Positions 26,903 through 36,096 of a DNA stretch of 64,000 nucleotides are shown piece after piece. The notes beneath the pieces were generated by a model. It worked only from the letters and a program-made list of their open reading frames with translations. It was not told the DNA's origin and did no database searches. The translations under genes were made by a program, and so were the position numbers. Where the stretch lies: NCBI RefSeq assembly GCF_000472505.1, contig NZ_AWZR01000006.1:124653-188652 (forward strand), read 5' to 3'. Position 1 is the first letter of the stretch. Each line of letters starts with the position of its first letter. This stretch comes from Luteimonas sp. J29. Its GTDB lineage: Bacteria; Pseudomonadota; Gammaproteobacteria; Xanthomonadales; Xanthomonadaceae.

Positions 26903-27493
26903 TTAGCCGCCGCGTGCGGCGCGGGCGATGCGCAGCCTCGCCAGCATGGCGCGCGGGTCGCGCGCACCGAGCAGGAGCATCCGTCCGCCGCGTTCGGGCA
27001 GGACGAGCACGCGCTCGCGCGAGCCCAGCAGGCAGAACGCACGGCGGCGGTTGCGCAGCAGGTACCACCCGGCGCTGAGGCCGGGGAGGTCCATGTTGCG
27101 TCCGCCGGTCCAGGTGCCGAGTTCGGGATGCGCGCGCAGGTCGAGGATGCGCGCGTGGTCCAGGTCCAGCGCCTCCAGCGGCACGCGCCGGGTGAAGAAG
27201 GTCGCCGCCACCACCAGCTCGCCGCGGTCGAGGGTGATCGACCAGCGTCGCAGCGCCAGCCCGGGCAGGGCCAGCAGCGCGGCGAGCGCGAACGGCAGCA
27301 GCTGCCAGCCCGGCGCGGGCGGGAGCCGGCCGCCGGTGCCCGCCAGCCCGACGACCGCCAGTGCGGTCGCGAGCCCGGCGAGGAACAGGCGCGACACCGG
27401 CGGCACGGGGTCCACCGGGAAGTCGTGCCGCGCCTGCGCGGCGTCCTGCCGGTGGGCGGGGCCGGCGTCCCTTCCGAGCCTGGCGTCGGTCAT
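26903..27493 (-). CDS. membrane protein with bacterial PH-like domain
   Basis: A 196-aa protein with two adjacent membrane helices (about aa 34-50 and 62-80, SRLFLAGLATALAVVGLAG and LLPFALAALLALPGLALR). A beta-rich PH-like domain follows (WSITLDRGELVVAATFFTRR and RVPLEALDLDHARIL). This is the usual build of small bPH proteins of unknown role. The ATG at 27493 is assumed; an ATG at 27523, only 5 nt after the upstream stop, is an alternative. Neither has a Shine-Dalgarno. Confidence 0.7.
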   Translation of the reverse strand: MTDARLGRDAGPAHRQDAAQARHDFPVDPVPPVSRLFLAGLATALAVVGLAGTGGRLPPAPGWQLLPFALAALLALPGLALRRWSITLDRGELVVAATFFTRRVPLEALDLDHARILDLRAHPELGTWTGGRNMDLPGLSAGWYLLRNRRRAFCLLGSRERVLVLPERGGRMLLLGARDPRAMLARLRIARAARGG

Positions 27494-27528
27494 GGCACCG
27501 AGGTGGCGGCCGGGCGCTGCCATCGGCG

Positions 27529-27951
27529 CTACTGCGGCCCGCCGCTGGCGGGGACGAAGTGCAGGCCGGCGACCCTGCCGTCGCCGTCGAAGGCGACGGT
27601 GGCGTCCAGCGACGCCTGCTCGCGGTGGATCCGGTAGACCACCACGGTGTAGCCGTCATGGCGCACCACGCGCGGCGGGGCGCGCTCGACGACGGCACCG
27701 GTGGCCTCGATCTGCCGCTGCACGTCGGCCAGCTTGTCGGGCCCGAGCGCGGCCTGCATCTGCGCGTTGAAGTCGGCGCCCGCGCCTTCGAAGTCGCCCG
27801 ACTCCATGCGCTCGAGCACCTTGTCGGCCAGGGCGATCGCGTCCTGGTCGGCGATCCCGGCCTCCGCGGGCGGGGCGGGGTCCTGGGCCAGGACCGGGGC
27901 GGAAACGGCCAGCGCCAGGCACAGCGCGGCGGCGAAGCGGTGGATCCTCAT
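27529..27951 (-). CDS. exported DUF3887-like protein
   Basis: A 140-aa protein with a signal peptide (MRIHRFAAALCLALAVSAPVLA, cleavage near aa 22). A helical segment (ALADKVLERMESGDFEGAGA) and a beta sheet resembling the DUF3887/NTF2-like fold follow (VVERAPPRVVRHDGYTVVVY). AAGGAG lies 7 nt before the ATG at 27951. It is the first gene of a minus-strand cluster leading into the PH-like and M15 genes. It is probably periplasmic; its function is unknown. Confidence 0.75.
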   Translation of the reverse strand: MRIHRFAAALCLALAVSAPVLAQDPAPPAEAGIADQDAIALADKVLERMESGDFEGAGADFNAQMQAALGPDKLADVQRQIEATGAVVERAPPRVVRHDGYTVVVYRIHREQASLDATVAFDGDGRVAGLHFVPASGGPQ

Positions 27952-28031
27952 GGTGTGCTCCTTGTTCGGCGACGGATGCGGTCTCGACGTGGGCCGGGTC
28001 GCCGATGTGACCGGCCGGCGCCGAAGGCGTG

Positions 28032-28048
28032 CGTGCGCCCGGCGCACG
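28032..28048 (-). terminator. hairpin closing the SPFH operon
   Basis: CGTGCGC-CCG-GCGCACG, a perfect 7-bp stem, lies immediately after the stop of the RHH gene on the minus strand. No T-run follows. Confidence 0.35.
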
Positions 28049-28049
28049 G

Positions 28050-28232
28050 TCATCCGGGCGGATTGCCGGGTTCCTCCCCGCGCACGGGCAGGCGTCCCGC
28101 CTTGCGCAGGGCGTCGCGCAGCACGTACTCGATCTGGGCGTTGACGCTGCGCAGTTCGTCGTCGGCCCACTTCTGCATCGCCTCGAGTACGGCCGGACTG
28201 ATGCGCAGCGGATAGGCCTTCTTCTCCGCCAT
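28050..28232 (-). CDS. Arc/MetJ-type ribbon-helix-helix DNA-binding protein
   Basis: A 60-aa protein, [19 protein letters not shown] onward: a short beta strand (AYPLRIS) followed by two helices ([17 protein letters not shown] and [17 protein letters not shown]). This is the Arc-repressor pattern. RHH proteins bind palindromic or tandem short sites as dimers of dimers. It is the last gene of the SPFH operon, and its ATG overlaps the preceding stop (TGATG). The GTGATATCAC palindrome and second GATATC in the operon's promoter are natural candidates for its operator, which would make it an autorepressor. That is an inference. Confidence 0.85.
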   Translation of the reverse strand: MAEKKAYPLRISPAVLEAMQKWADDELRSVNAQIEYVLRDALRKAGRLPVRGEEPGNPPG

Positions 28233-28576
28233 CAGCCGCCGCCCCCGGGCCAGTCGCCCCGGCGCGCGCGGGCCACGGCGAGGGCCATGGCCAGCACCAG
28301 CCCGTTGACCACCAGCACCAGGACCGCCACCAGCGCGAGCATCCGCGCCTGGTCGGCACCCCATGCGGCCATGCCGGCGGCCATGGCCAGCATCGCCACC
28401 CCGACCATGCGCATCAGCCGCGCCAGGCGGTCGTCGAGGGCGCGGCGCCGGCGCTCGTCCATGCCGCGCGCGCCGCGCGCGACCGGCACGCGGCCGTCGC
28501 GCAGCCAGCCGGCGCTGACGAAGGCGGGCAGGGCCAGCAGGGCGAAGACGGCGGCGGCCAGGTAGTGGGGCTGCAT
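28232..28576 (-). CDS. small membrane protein of unknown function
   Basis: A 114-aa protein with three hydrophobic segments: an N-terminal helix ([17 protein letters not shown]), a middle one ([17 protein letters not shown]) and a third ([23 protein letters not shown]). A short basic loop ([17 protein letters not shown]) lies between the first two. I do not recognise a family. It starts 5 nt after the SPFH stop and overlaps the RHH start, so it is the middle gene of a tight three-gene operon and probably works with the SPFH protein in the membrane. Confidence 0.75.
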   Translation of the reverse strand: MQPHYLAAAVFALLALPAFVSAGWLRDGRVPVARGARGMDERRRRALDDRLARLMRMVGVAMLAMAAGMAAWGADQARMLALVAVLVLVVNGLVLAMALAVARARRGDWPGGGG

Positions 28577-28581
28577 GGCGC

Positions 28582-29430
28582 TCAGTACAGGGATCCGGCG
28601 TTCACGACCGGCTGGGTGCCGCGGTCGCCGCACAGCACCACCAGCAGGTTGCTGACCATCGCAGCGCGACGCTCGTCGTCCAGGCGCACGGTGCCGTTCT
28701 TCTCCAGCTCGGCCAGGGCCATCTCCACCATGCCCACCGCGCCGGCGACGATCCGGGTGCGGGCCGCGATCACCGCGTTGGCCTGCTGGCGCTGCAGCAT
28801 CGCCTGGGCGATCTCGGGCGCGTAGGCGAGGTGGCTGATGCGCGCCTCGAGCACTTCCACGCCGGCCGCGTGCAGGCGTTCGTCGAGCTGCTCCTTGAGC
28901 CGCTCGGAGATTTCCGCCGGGTGGCTGCGCAGCGAGATGTCGCCTTCCTCGTGCTGGTCGTAGGGGTAGCTGGTGGCCATCGCGCGCAGCGCGGCCTCGG
29001 ACTGGATGTGGACGAAGCTCTCGTAGTCGTCGACGTTGAACACCGCCTCGGCCGAATCGACCACGCGCCAGACGATCACCGCGGCGATCTCGATCGGCGA
29101 GCCGTCCAGCTCGTTGACCTTGAGCCGGCCGCTCTCGAAGTTGCGCACCCGCAGCGAGATCTTGCGCTTGGCGTAGAAGGGGTTGTTCCAGCGCAGCCCG
29201 TCCTGCTTGACCGTGCCGACGTACTTGCCGAACAGGCTCAGCACCGCCGCCTGGTTGGGTTCGACCTTGTAGGCGCCGGTGACGAGGAAGGCGCAGACCA
29301 CGGCGAGCGCGATGCCCGGGACCGGCTGCCCGCCGGGCGCGGCCATCCACGCGATCCCGGCAATGGTGGCCGCCAGCAGGATCAGTACTACCGGGATGCC
29401 GGGCAGGGAACGGATCGGGTTCTCTTTCAT
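28582..29430 (-). CDS. SPFH/band-7 domain protein (prohibitin/slipin-like)
   Basis: A 282-aa protein. Two N-terminal membrane helices (aa ~12-30 and 37-53) are followed by an SPFH domain ([20 protein letters not shown], then [10 protein letters not shown]) and a helical region ([19 protein letters not shown]). Such proteins form oligomeric cages or microdomains that organise membrane proteins and proteases. The C-terminus is short. The promoter upstream is well defined (TTGGCA-N17-TATCAC) and overlaps GATATC repeats. Confidence 0.92.
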   Translation of the reverse strand: MKENPIRSLPGIPVVLILLAATIAGIAWMAAPGGQPVPGIALAVVCAFLVTGAYKVEPNQAAVLSLFGKYVGTVKQDGLRWNNPFYAKRKISLRVRNFESGRLKVNELDGSPIEIAAVIVWRVVDSAEAVFNVDDYESFVHIQSEAALRAMATSYPYDQHEEGDISLRSHPAEISERLKEQLDERLHAAGVEVLEARISHLAYAPEIAQAMLQRQQANAVIAARTRIVAGAVGMVEMALAELEKNGTVRLDDERRAAMVSNLLVVLCGDRGTQPVVNAGSLY

Positions 29431-29490
29431 GGCAGGTTTTCCTGGTCTGGTTGCGGGGCCGGCCGGACAGGCACGGGGACTTGCAATGAA

Positions 29491-29519
29491 GTGATATCAC
29501 GATGATATCTGTTTGCCAA
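29491..29519 (-). promoter_or_regulatory. promoter with palindromic operator for the SPFH operon
   Basis: On the minus strand, TTGGCA (29519-29514) and TATCAC (29496-29491) are separated by exactly 17 bp. The -10 lies within the perfect 10-bp palindrome GTGATATCAC (29491-29500), and a second GATATC (29504-29509) lies in the spacer. A DNA-binding protein at these repeats would occlude RNA polymerase. The RHH protein encoded at the end of the operon is the obvious candidate. Confidence 0.65.
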
Positions 29520-29572
29520 GTCCCCGGCCGGTGCGCCCGCCGCCCGGCCGGCGCCGGGGCGGCGGCGCTGGC

Positions 29573-29578
29573 TAGAAT
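29573..29578 (+). promoter_or_regulatory. -10 candidate for purT
   Basis: TAGAAT in GGCTAGAATGC, 28 bp before the purT ATG. It is divergent from the SPFH promoter 54 bp away. No clear -35. Confidence 0.4.
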
Positions 29579-29606
29579 GCGCAGCCCACCGCCCGGACCC
29601 GTGCCC

Positions 29607-30809
29607 ATGTCCTGCACCCTCGGTACCCCGCTCTCGCCCTCGGCCACGCGCGTCCTGCTGCTGGGATCCGGGGAACTGGGCAAGGAGGTGGCGATCGAGC
29701 TGCAGCGGCTGGGAGTCGAGGTGATCGCCGCCGACCGCTATGCCGACGCGCCGGCGATGCAGGTCGCCCACCGCAGCCACGTGCTCGACATGCTTGATGC
29801 CACCGCGCTGGCCGCGCTGGTCGAGCGCGAGCGCCCGCACCTGGTGGTGCCGGAGATCGAGGCCATCCACACCCGTACCCTGGTCGAGCTCGAGCGCGAC
29901 CACGGCCAGCGCGTCATCCCCACCGCGCGCGCGGCCTGGCTGACCATGGACCGCGAGGGCATCCGCCGCCTCGCCGCCGAGACCCTGGGCCTGCCGACCT
30001 CGCCCTACCGGTTCGTCGACACCGAGGACGAGTACCGCGAGGCCGTCGCCGCCATCGGCCTGCCGTGCGTGGTCAAGCCGGTGATGTCGTCCTCGGGCAA
30101 GGGACAGAGCACGGTGCGCCGCGAGGAAGACATCGCGCCGGCGTGGGCGTATGCGCAGACCGGCGGGCGCACCGGCGCCGGCCGCTGCATCGTCGAGGGC
30201 TTCATCGACTTCGATTACGAGATCACCCTGCTCACCGTGCGCCATGCCGGCGGCACCTCGTTCTGCGCTCCGATCGGCCACCTGCAGCGCGACGGCGACT
30301 ACCGCGAGAGCTGGCAGCCGCAGTCGATGCGGCCGCGCGCGCTGGAGCGGGCGATGCAGGTCGCGCGCGCGATCACCGACGACCTCGGCGGCTGGGGGGT
30401 GTTCGGCGTGGAGCTGTTCGTGAAGGGCGACGAGGTCTGGTTCAGCGAGGTCTCGCCACGCCCGCACGACACCGGCCTGGTCACGCTGGTCTCCCAGGAC
30501 CTGAGCGAGTTCGCGCTGCACGCGCGCGCCATCCTCGGCCTGCCGGTGGGTGCGGAGGATGGCGGCTTCGTCCCGCAGCGCGGCCCGTCGGCATCGAGCG
30601 CGGTGCTGGCCGAAGGCCACGGCGTGCCGGTGTTCAGCAACCTCGAGGCGGCGCTGCGCGCGCCCGACACCGCGCTGCGGCTGTTCGGCAAGCCGCGGGT
30701 CGACGGCCAGCGCCGGGTCGGCGTGACCCTCGCGCGCGCGGACTCGGTCGACGCCGCGCGCGCGGTCGCGCGCCAGGCCACCGCCGCCCTCGCCATCGAG
30801 CTGAAGTGA
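29607..30809 (+). CDS. purT: formate-dependent GAR transformylase (PurT)
   Basis: A 400-aa ATP-grasp ligase that makes formylglycinamide ribonucleotide from GAR, formate and ATP. This is the folate-independent route for step 3 of purine synthesis. The N-terminal preATP-grasp motif is [20 protein letters not shown]. The ATP-grasp core includes [14 protein letters not shown] (about aa 154-167) and the metal/ATP site [20 protein letters not shown]. The C-terminus has the usual [10 protein letters not shown]. Length matches E. coli PurT (392 aa). The ATG at 29607 is chosen because the conserved part begins shortly after. A small gene follows after 37 bp. Confidence 0.96.
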   Translation: MSCTLGTPLSPSATRVLLLGSGELGKEVAIELQRLGVEVIAADRYADAPAMQVAHRSHVLDMLDATALAALVERERPHLVVPEIEAIHTRTLVELERDHGQRVIPTARAAWLTMDREGIRRLAAETLGLPTSPYRFVDTEDEYREAVAAIGLPCVVKPVMSSSGKGQSTVRREEDIAPAWAYAQTGGRTGAGRCIVEGFIDFDYEITLLTVRHAGGTSFCAPIGHLQRDGDYRESWQPQSMRPRALERAMQVARAITDDLGGWGVFGVELFVKGDEVWFSEVSPRPHDTGLVTLVSQDLSEFALHARAILGLPVGAEDGGFVPQRGPSASSAVLAEGHGVPVFSNLEAALRAPDTALRLFGKPRVDGQRRVGVTLARADSVDAARAVARQATAALAIELK

Positions 30810-30846
30810 TCGCGTCCGTGGTCCGGACCCCACCGACGGAGCAGCC

Positions 30847-31149
30847 ATGAACGGCAGCAGCGGCTATGCCGTGTTCTTCCATCCGCAGGCGATCGAGGCG
30901 CTCGGCGACCCGATCAAGCCCTACCTGCAGGGCGCCGATGGCCCGGACCCGCACGTGGTCTGCAGCGAGATCGACACCGCCGGCGCCTTCGTCGAGATGA
31001 CCATGGCCGGCCGCACGCCGGAGGGCCGCGACGTCAGCCTGGAGCTGCTGGTGCCCAGCGGCATGGTGCGGATGATCGTGTCGAGCCAGCAGGTCGGCGG
31101 CTTCGGCTTCCGTCCGCACGCGCCTTCGCCGCCGGGCGACGCCGCGTAG
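30847..31149 (+). CDS. conserved hypothetical 100-aa protein
   Basis: A soluble 100-aa protein with no signal peptide or membrane helix. It begins MNGSSGYAVFFHPQAIEALG, has a central beta-rich part (ASTAGAFVEMTMAG-like, VSLELLVPSGMVRMIVSSQQ) and a Pro/Gly tail. I do not recognise a family. It is probably transcribed with purT (37-bp gap) and is convergent with the EEP phosphatase gene. Confidence 0.65.
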   Translation: MNGSSGYAVFFHPQAIEALGDPIKPYLQGADGPDPHVVCSEIDTAGAFVEMTMAGRTPEGRDVSLELLVPSGMVRMIVSSQQVGGFGFRPHAPSPPGDAA

Positions 31150-31173
31150 CGCAGGCGCGGTAGCACCGCGCCG

Positions 31174-32415
31174 CTAGTCGGGCAGCAGGTCGATCCAGAC
31201 CGCGTGGTGGTCGCTGGCGGCGGCCAGCGCTTCGTCCGGATGCCCGGGCGGCGGCCAGAACACGCCCGACCCGGCCAGCCGGAACCCGGTCGAGGGCAGG
31301 ACGTAGTCCACGCGCAGGTTGCCCACGCGCGGACCGAAACGGCCGGTATCGTGCGCGTGCGGCGCCCGGTGGTCGGCGTTGGCGCCGCCGTCGAACCCGG
31401 CAGCCGCCTCGGCGCCCTCGCTGCGCGGCGGCGCGTGCGGCAGCACGCGCGGGTGGTGGACGAGTCGCTCGATCACCGCGTTGTCGCCGGCGCCGTCGTG
31501 CGGATCGTTGTTGAGGTCGCCAAGGACCACGAAGCGCTCGCCCTCGGCCAGGCCGCCGCAGCGGCCGGCGTCGTCGCACAGCCACGCGTCCTGGCCGGCG
31601 GCCGGGCCCACGTACTCGAGCCAGAACCGGATCTCGTCGTGGTTGCGCAGCAGGTTGCGGCGCTCGGGCCCGTCGAAGGCCGGCGGCGTGGGATGCGAGG
31701 CGAGCACGTGCACGCGGCCCAGCGGGGTGTCGACCGGGACGTCCCAGTGCGACTTCGACGACAGCCGCAGCTGCTTCCAGACCTGGTCGTCGTGGAACGG
31801 CGCGCCGGTGTCCGGATCGACCGGCCGCCGGGCGCCCGGCATCGCGCTCCACTTCAGCAGGCGGAAAGTGCGCGCCGCGTCCGCGTCGATCGGGTAACGC
31901 GACAGCAGCAGCATGCCGTACTGGCCCGGGTGCAGGCCGTAGCCCCAGGCGTCGTTGCCGCGCTCGCGGCCGTCGCCGCCGACGCTGCCGTTGCCGTCCA
32001 GGTCCAGGCCGCTGCGCTCGCCGGTGTTGACCGGGGCGAGGTAGCGATGGGGATAGCGGAGCGGTTCGCCGCCGCCGGGCTGCGCCTGCTCCAGGTAGCG
32101 GCGCTGGAACAGGTCCGCGGCGCGGCCGTCGGGGTCGTGGTCGAACTCGTTGAGCAGGACGATGTCCGGGCGGATCCGCTGCAGCACCGCGGCGATGCGC
32201 TGGGCCTGGGTGCTGCCCAGTTCCAGCCGCGCCACCAGTCCGCCCGGGTCCTCGTCGTGCAGCGAGACGTTGTAGGTGGCGACGCGGAGCGGGGCGGTGA
32301 CGGGCATGTCGGGTCCGGACTGGGAGGCGCGGCCATGGACGTTGACGCGGACGCAGGCGGCGAGGGCGATCGCCGCCAGCACGGCGAACGGGGCGAGTGC
32401 GTGCTTGCGGTTCAT
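31174..32415 (-). CDS. secreted endonuclease/exonuclease/phosphatase-family lipoprotein
   Basis: A 413-aa protein with a lipoprotein signal ending LAAC near aa 20. The EEP fold is seen in [16 protein letters not shown] (strand plus the N-terminal catalytic Asn), [13 protein letters not shown] with the metal-binding Glu, [19 protein letters not shown] with the catalytic D-x-N, and the C-terminal [10 protein letters not shown] with the catalytic histidine. Substrates could be phosphodiesters or phosphomonoesters; the family does not fix this. An acidic insertion ([12 protein letters not shown]) looks calcium-binding. Its ATG overlaps the bpt stop, so it is coupled to that cytosolic gene. Confidence 0.87.
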   Translation of the reverse strand: MNRKHALAPFAVLAAIALAACVRVNVHGRASQSGPDMPVTAPLRVATYNVSLHDEDPGGLVARLELGSTQAQRIAAVLQRIRPDIVLLNEFDHDPDGRAADLFQRRYLEQAQPGGGEPLRYPHRYLAPVNTGERSGLDLDGNGSVGGDGRERGNDAWGYGLHPGQYGMLLLSRYPIDADAARTFRLLKWSAMPGARRPVDPDTGAPFHDDQVWKQLRLSSKSHWDVPVDTPLGRVHVLASHPTPPAFDGPERRNLLRNHDEIRFWLEYVGPAAGQDAWLCDDAGRCGGLAEGERFVVLGDLNNDPHDGAGDNAVIERLVHHPRVLPHAPPRSEGAEAAAGFDGGANADHRAPHAHDTGRFGPRVGNLRVDYVLPSTGFRLAGSGVFWPPPGHPDEALAAASDHHAVWIDLLPD

Positions 32416-33134
32416 GCGGCTGCGATCTCCTCGAACGGGCGCCAGCGGCGGCCGTCGAACCCTTCGAGCGGTCGGAACCTGCGCTTGTAGTCCATCTTGC
32501 CGTGTCCGGCGATCCAGTAGCCGAGGTAGAGGTGGCGGCGGCGGTCGCGCGCCGCCCATTCGACCTGGCGCAGGATCGCGAGCGTGCCCAGGCCGCGCGC
32601 GGCGTGGTCGGGGTCGTAGAAGGTGTACACGGCGGACATGGCGCGCTCGTCGATGTCGGTCACCGCCACGGCGAGCAGGTGGCCGTGCTCGCGCAGCTCG
32701 AGGAAGCGGGTGTTGGCCCAGCTGCCGACCAGGAACTGGTCGAACTCGTGCGCGCCGTGGCCGTCCATGCCGCCGCCGGGGTGGCGCGCGGACAGGTAGC
32801 GCTGGTACAGCGCCAGGCGTTCGGCATTGCGTTCGGCCGGCAGCACCCGCGCCTCGACCGTGCGGTTGCGCTGCAGGCAGCGGCGCTGGCTGCGGTCGGG
32901 ACGGAAGTCCTCGACCGGGATGCGGACCGCCACGCAGGCGCGGCAGCCGACGCAGTGCGGGCGGTAGACGATGTCGCCGGAGCGGCGGAAGCCCCATTCC
33001 AGCGCCTGCGGGTAGAAGGCGGCGATGCGTTCGTCGCGCGGGTCGAACACCAGGTCGCGGGCGATGCGCCCGGGCCAGTAGCCGCAGGGGTGGTCGCCGG
33101 TATGGAACAGCCGCAGGTGTTCGTTCTCGCGCAT
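32412..33134 (-). CDS. bpt: aspartate/glutamate leucyltransferase (Bpt)
   Basis: A 240-aa N-end-rule aminoacyl-tRNA-protein transferase, which adds leucine to N-terminal Asp or Glu so that ClpS/ClpAP can degrade the protein. The cysteine-rich N-terminal region [17 protein letters not shown] with [10 protein letters not shown] matches the ATE/Bpt family. The GNAT-like C-terminal domain contains [20 protein letters not shown] and [15 protein letters not shown]. The start is the ATG at 33134, with a TATGCT -10 candidate 9 nt upstream on the minus strand. It overlaps the EEP gene by 4 nt. Confidence 0.94.
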   Translation of the reverse strand: MRENEHLRLFHTGDHPCGYWPGRIARDLVFDPRDERIAAFYPQALEWGFRRSGDIVYRPHCVGCRACVAVRIPVEDFRPDRSQRRCLQRNRTVEARVLPAERNAERLALYQRYLSARHPGGGMDGHGAHEFDQFLVGSWANTRFLELREHGHLLAVAVTDIDERAMSAVYTFYDPDHAARGLGTLAILRQVEWAARDRRRHLYLGYWIAGHGKMDYKRRFRPLEGFDGRRWRPFEEIAAA

Positions 33135-33288
33135 TGCGGCGCCAGCATACTGCGCCGGGTCGCAGCGGGCGCGACCGCGCAGGTGTCCGCCAGCTGAACC
33201 GGTCCGGGCGCGGGTCAACGGTTCCGGCGGCGGGCGCGTTGACGGGGGCACGGCGGCGCTGGAGCCGCAGTCCCCGAGGAACCCGCAC

Positions 33289-33957
33289 ATGAAGCACAGG
33301 ACCCTGTTCACCGCGCTTGCGATCGCCCTGATGGCCGCCGCCGGCGCCAGCGCCGCGGAGCCGGCGAACGCCCCGCAGCGCGGGACCAAGCCCACCCTCG
33401 ACGCCAACGGCGACGGCGTGATCGATCGCGCCGAAGCGGCGAAGTTCCCGCGCCTGGCGGCGCGTTTCGACCAGCTCGACCGCAACGGCGACGGCCGCCT
33501 CGATGCCAGCGAGCGTCCGCGCCACGGCCACGGCATGCGCCACGGCCGCGGCGGCCACCGCGGTGGCCACTTCGGCCACTTCCAGGATCCGGCCCGCCTG
33601 GACACGGACAACGACGGCCGCCTGTCGAAGGCGGAGGTCGAGGCCGCCGGCCAGGGCCGCGGCAAGCGCGGCAACCGGATGCTCGAGCAGTTCGATGCGA
33701 TCGACGCGAACCGCGACGGCTACCTGGTCCGCGCCGAGATCCGCGCGTGGCACGCGCAGCAGATGAAGCAGCGCAGGGCCGGCATGGAGAAGCGCTTCGA
33801 GGAGCGTTTCGCCGCGGCCGACCTCAACGGCGACGGCAAGCTCAGCCGGGTCGAGGTCGACGAGAAGATGCCGCGCCTGTCCCCGCGCTTCGCCTGGATG
33901 GACGACAACCGCGACGGCTTCCTGAGCCGCGACGAGCTGCGCCCGGCGCGCCGCTGA
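33289..33957 (+). CDS. exported six-EF-hand calcium-binding protein
   Basis: A 222-aa protein with a signal peptide (aa 1-22, ending ASAAE). Six canonical 12-residue EF loops can be counted, at D38-E49, D64-E75, D105-E116, D139-E150, D178-E189 and D205-E216, each with D at position 1, G at 6 and E at 12. A His/Gly-rich linker (aa 79-97, with [14 protein letters not shown]) between loops 2 and 3 could bind transition metals. It is probably periplasmic, buffering or sensing Ca2+; the client is unknown. It stands alone, with a strong intrinsic terminator downstream. Confidence 0.88.
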   Translation: MKHRTLFTALAIALMAAAGASAAEPANAPQRGTKPTLDANGDGVIDRAEAAKFPRLAARFDQLDRNGDGRLDASERPRHGHGMRHGRGGHRGGHFGHFQDPARLDTDNDGRLSKAEVEAAGQGRGKRGNRMLEQFDAIDANRDGYLVRAEIRAWHAQQMKQRRAGMEKRFEERFAAADLNGDGKLSRVEVDEKMPRLSPRFAWMDDNRDGFLSRDELRPARR

Positions 33958-33979
33958 TCCCCGGTTGCATGGCGATTGC

Positions 33980-34008
33980 AGCCCGCATCCCCGGATGCGG
34001 GCTTTTTT
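33980..34008 (+). terminator. intrinsic terminator of the EF-hand gene
   Basis: A perfect 10-bp stem, GCCCGCATCC / GGATGCGGGC, closed by an A-T pair, with a 2-nt loop, followed directly by six Ts. It is the clearest Rho-independent terminator in the first half of the window, 23 nt after the stop. Confidence 0.93.
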
Positions 34009-34077
34009 CTGCCTTGCGTCGTGCGGCGGCCGGCCCCTCCAGCCGCCTTCGGGGACCCAGGGCCAAGGCGTGCGCCC

Positions 34078-35214
34078 TCAGCCGAAATGCAGGTGCGCGA
34101 TCACCAGCGAGCCGATCACGATGATGTTGTTCATCATCAGCCCGGCGCGGCCCCAGGTGAGGCGGTAGGCCAGCAGGCGCTGCTTCGCGCCCACCGGGTC
34201 GCGCCGCATGTCGCGCTCGAACATCGGCGCCATCCTGCGCGGCAGCATGACCAGCAGCTGCCAGTTCATGGCCAGCAGCGCGACCGCGATGACGATGAAG
34301 GTCCGGCTGGCGTCGTGGAACGCGAAGTGGGTGGCGACGATCAGGGCCACCATCACCAGCGAGAACAGCATGTAGCGGCGCGAGAACCGGAGCAGCATGT
34401 CGCGCTCCTGGTCGTTGTCGGCGAAGTCGAGGATGATCCCGCGCGCGAACCAGGCCGCGACCAGGCCGCCCAGCAGGCCACCGGCGGCCGCGCCGGCCAC
34501 GCCCAGCGCGAAGCGGGCGGCCAGGCTGCCCGCGATCGAGCGGGTGGCCAGACCGACCCCCGCCGCGGCGGCCGGCTTGCTGATGCCGAGCGCGGCGGTG
34601 ACGCCGACCGCGAACGCGGCCGACGGCGCGCTGGAACGCGCGAATTCGCTGAAGCGCCTGAGCAGGTCCTCGCGCACGCTCTGGCGCGCGCGCGACAGCC
34701 GCTTGCGCACCGCCGCGTCCGACAGGCCCAGCAGCGACGCCACCTGCTTGGAGCTCTGGCCTTCGCGGTAGTACAGCAGCAGCACTTCGCGGCTGTCCTC
34801 GGGCAGCTCGGAGATCAGGTCGGCGGCCACCGCCTCGCGCTCGGCGTCGAGCGCCTGCTCCAGCGGGCAGCCGTCGGGATCGGCGGCGTGCTGGATCGCG
34901 ATGTCCGCCGCCTCGCCCTGGAGCATGCGGTTGCGGCGTCCGCGCAGGTGGTCGTGGGCCAGGTTGCGGGTGATCTGGCGCAGCCAGGGCAGGAAGCTGG
35001 ACGGGCTCTTGAGCCGCGCCAGGTTGTGCCAGGCCGACAGGAAGGCCTCCTGGGCGATGTCCTCGCTGGTGGCCACGTCGCGGGTGATCGCCAGGGCCAC
35101 GGCGGTCACCGTGTTCTGGCTGGCGGCGACGATGCGGCCGTAGGCGTCGCGGTCTCCGTTCACCGCGGCGGGCAGTTCGCGCTTGATCAGCAGGTCGATG
35201 GCTTCGGTGGACAT
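34078..35214 (-). CDS. ECF-like sigma-70 factor with multi-spanning membrane tail
   Basis: A 378-aa protein. Region sigma-2 is at about aa 20-90 (TSEDIAQEAFLSAWHNLARL, then FLPWLRQITRNLAHDHLRGR). Sigma-4 is at about aa 133-186 (LPEDSREVLLLYYREGQSSK, then LSDAAVRKRLSRARQSVRED). After aa 195 there are about four hydrophobic segments (about 234-258, 281-299, 305-324, 358-375). The C-terminal half is thus an integral membrane domain in the same polypeptide, possibly acting as a built-in anti-sigma or tether. It follows tesB and a DUF2007 gene on the same strand, with a 59-bp gap. No separate anti-sigma gene is adjacent. Confidence 0.88.
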   Translation of the reverse strand: MSTEAIDLLIKRELPAAVNGDRDAYGRIVAASQNTVTAVALAITRDVATSEDIAQEAFLSAWHNLARLKSPSSFLPWLRQITRNLAHDHLRGRRNRMLQGEAADIAIQHAADPDGCPLEQALDAEREAVAADLISELPEDSREVLLLYYREGQSSKQVASLLGLSDAAVRKRLSRARQSVREDLLRRFSEFARSSAPSAAFAVGVTAALGISKPAAAAGVGLATRSIAGSLAARFALGVAGAAAGGLLGGLVAAWFARGIILDFADNDQERDMLLRFSRRYMLFSLVMVALIVATHFAFHDASRTFIVIAVALLAMNWQLLVMLPRRMAPMFERDMRRDPVGAKQRLLAYRLTWGRAGLMMNNIIVIGSLVIAHLHFG

Positions 35215-35273
35215 GGGCGGCCCGTTGCGATGGCTTGCCGAACGTGACGGTGCGGGGAGGGAAACGTGACCGG

Positions 35274-36095
35274 TCAGGGGGCGCCGAGCACCAGCCACCG
35301 CGTCCCGTCGCGGCGGACCTCCAGCCGGCGTTCGGCCGCCACGTGGTCCCCGCGGGTGGTGGACAGGGCGACCGTGCCGGTGCCCGAGCCGTCGGTGCGG
35401 TAGTCGTCCACGGCGACGTGCAGCCAGTCCCCGGCGCCGGTGCAGGCGTCGGCCGGGCGCGGGTCGAGGCCGGCCTCGCGGGCGGCCTCGAGTGCGGTGG
35501 CGCCGGCTTCGTCGCCGTCCAGCGACAGGCACAGGGTGGCGGCGGGCTCCACGGCAAGCTCCATCGCGGCGAGGGTGGCGGCCAGCGCGGGCGGGGTCGG
35601 GATGCGGTGCACGACTTCGGCGTCCACGGCGAAGGGCTGCAGCGCCGGATCGATCGCCGCGGCCGGCGACGGCGCCCGGGCCGGTTCGGGCAGGTCCCAG
35701 CCGGGGTTGCGGAACTGGTTGAGCCACAGCGCCAGCGCCACCGCGGCCACGACCAGCAGGGCGAAGCGCACCCGCGCGCGGCGGGTCGGCGAGGACTCGC
35801 GCAGGCGCGCGGCGTGGCCGGTGGAGGGCAGGAAGCTCGACGGATTGGCCGGCGAGGCCTCGAGCAGGCCGGCCTCGCGCAGCAGCTGGCGCGCGCGCGG
35901 CTGGTCGTCGGAGCGGACCACCCACACCGTGGCGCGCGGGGCGGGCTTGTGGTGGTCGCGGTAGCTGAAGTTGCCGCGGATCCCGCTGCGCAGGCCCTGC
36001 GGGTTCTCCACCCGCACCTCGATGCCTTCGTCGGCGAGCAGCTTCGCCACCGCCTCGGCGTTCTCGATCCGCGCGCTGCTGAAGACCTGGCGCAT
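35274..36095 (-). CDS. DUF2007-domain membrane protein
   Basis: A 273-aa protein. The N-terminal 85 aa fit the DUF2007 'putative signal transducing' domain (MRQVFSSARIENAEAVAKLL, then VWVVRSDDQPRARQLLRE). One membrane helix follows (RFALLVVAAVALALWLNQF, about aa 109-127), then a C-terminal domain of unknown fold that would be periplasmic. It starts 1 nt after the tesB stop and precedes the membrane-tailed sigma factor by 59 bp. The pairing of a single-pass DUF2007 protein with a membrane sigma factor suggests a shared signalling role, which is an inference. Confidence 0.8.
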   Translation of the reverse strand: MRQVFSSARIENAEAVAKLLADEGIEVRVENPQGLRSGIRGNFSYRDHHKPAPRATVWVVRSDDQPRARQLLREAGLLEASPANPSSFLPSTGHAARLRESSPTRRARVRFALLVVAAVALALWLNQFRNPGWDLPEPARAPSPAAAIDPALQPFAVDAEVVHRIPTPPALAATLAAMELAVEPAATLCLSLDGDEAGATALEAAREAGLDPRPADACTGAGDWLHVAVDDYRTDGSGTGTVALSTTRGDHVAAERRLEVRRDGTRWLVLGAP

Positions 36096-36096
36096 C

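Noticed and set aside
31174-33753. One long minus-strand frame covering the EEP phosphatase and the region behind bpt
   Set aside because: The protein-like part begins at 32415 with a clean lipoprotein signal; the upstream part is antisense to the EF-hand gene and shadows bpt.
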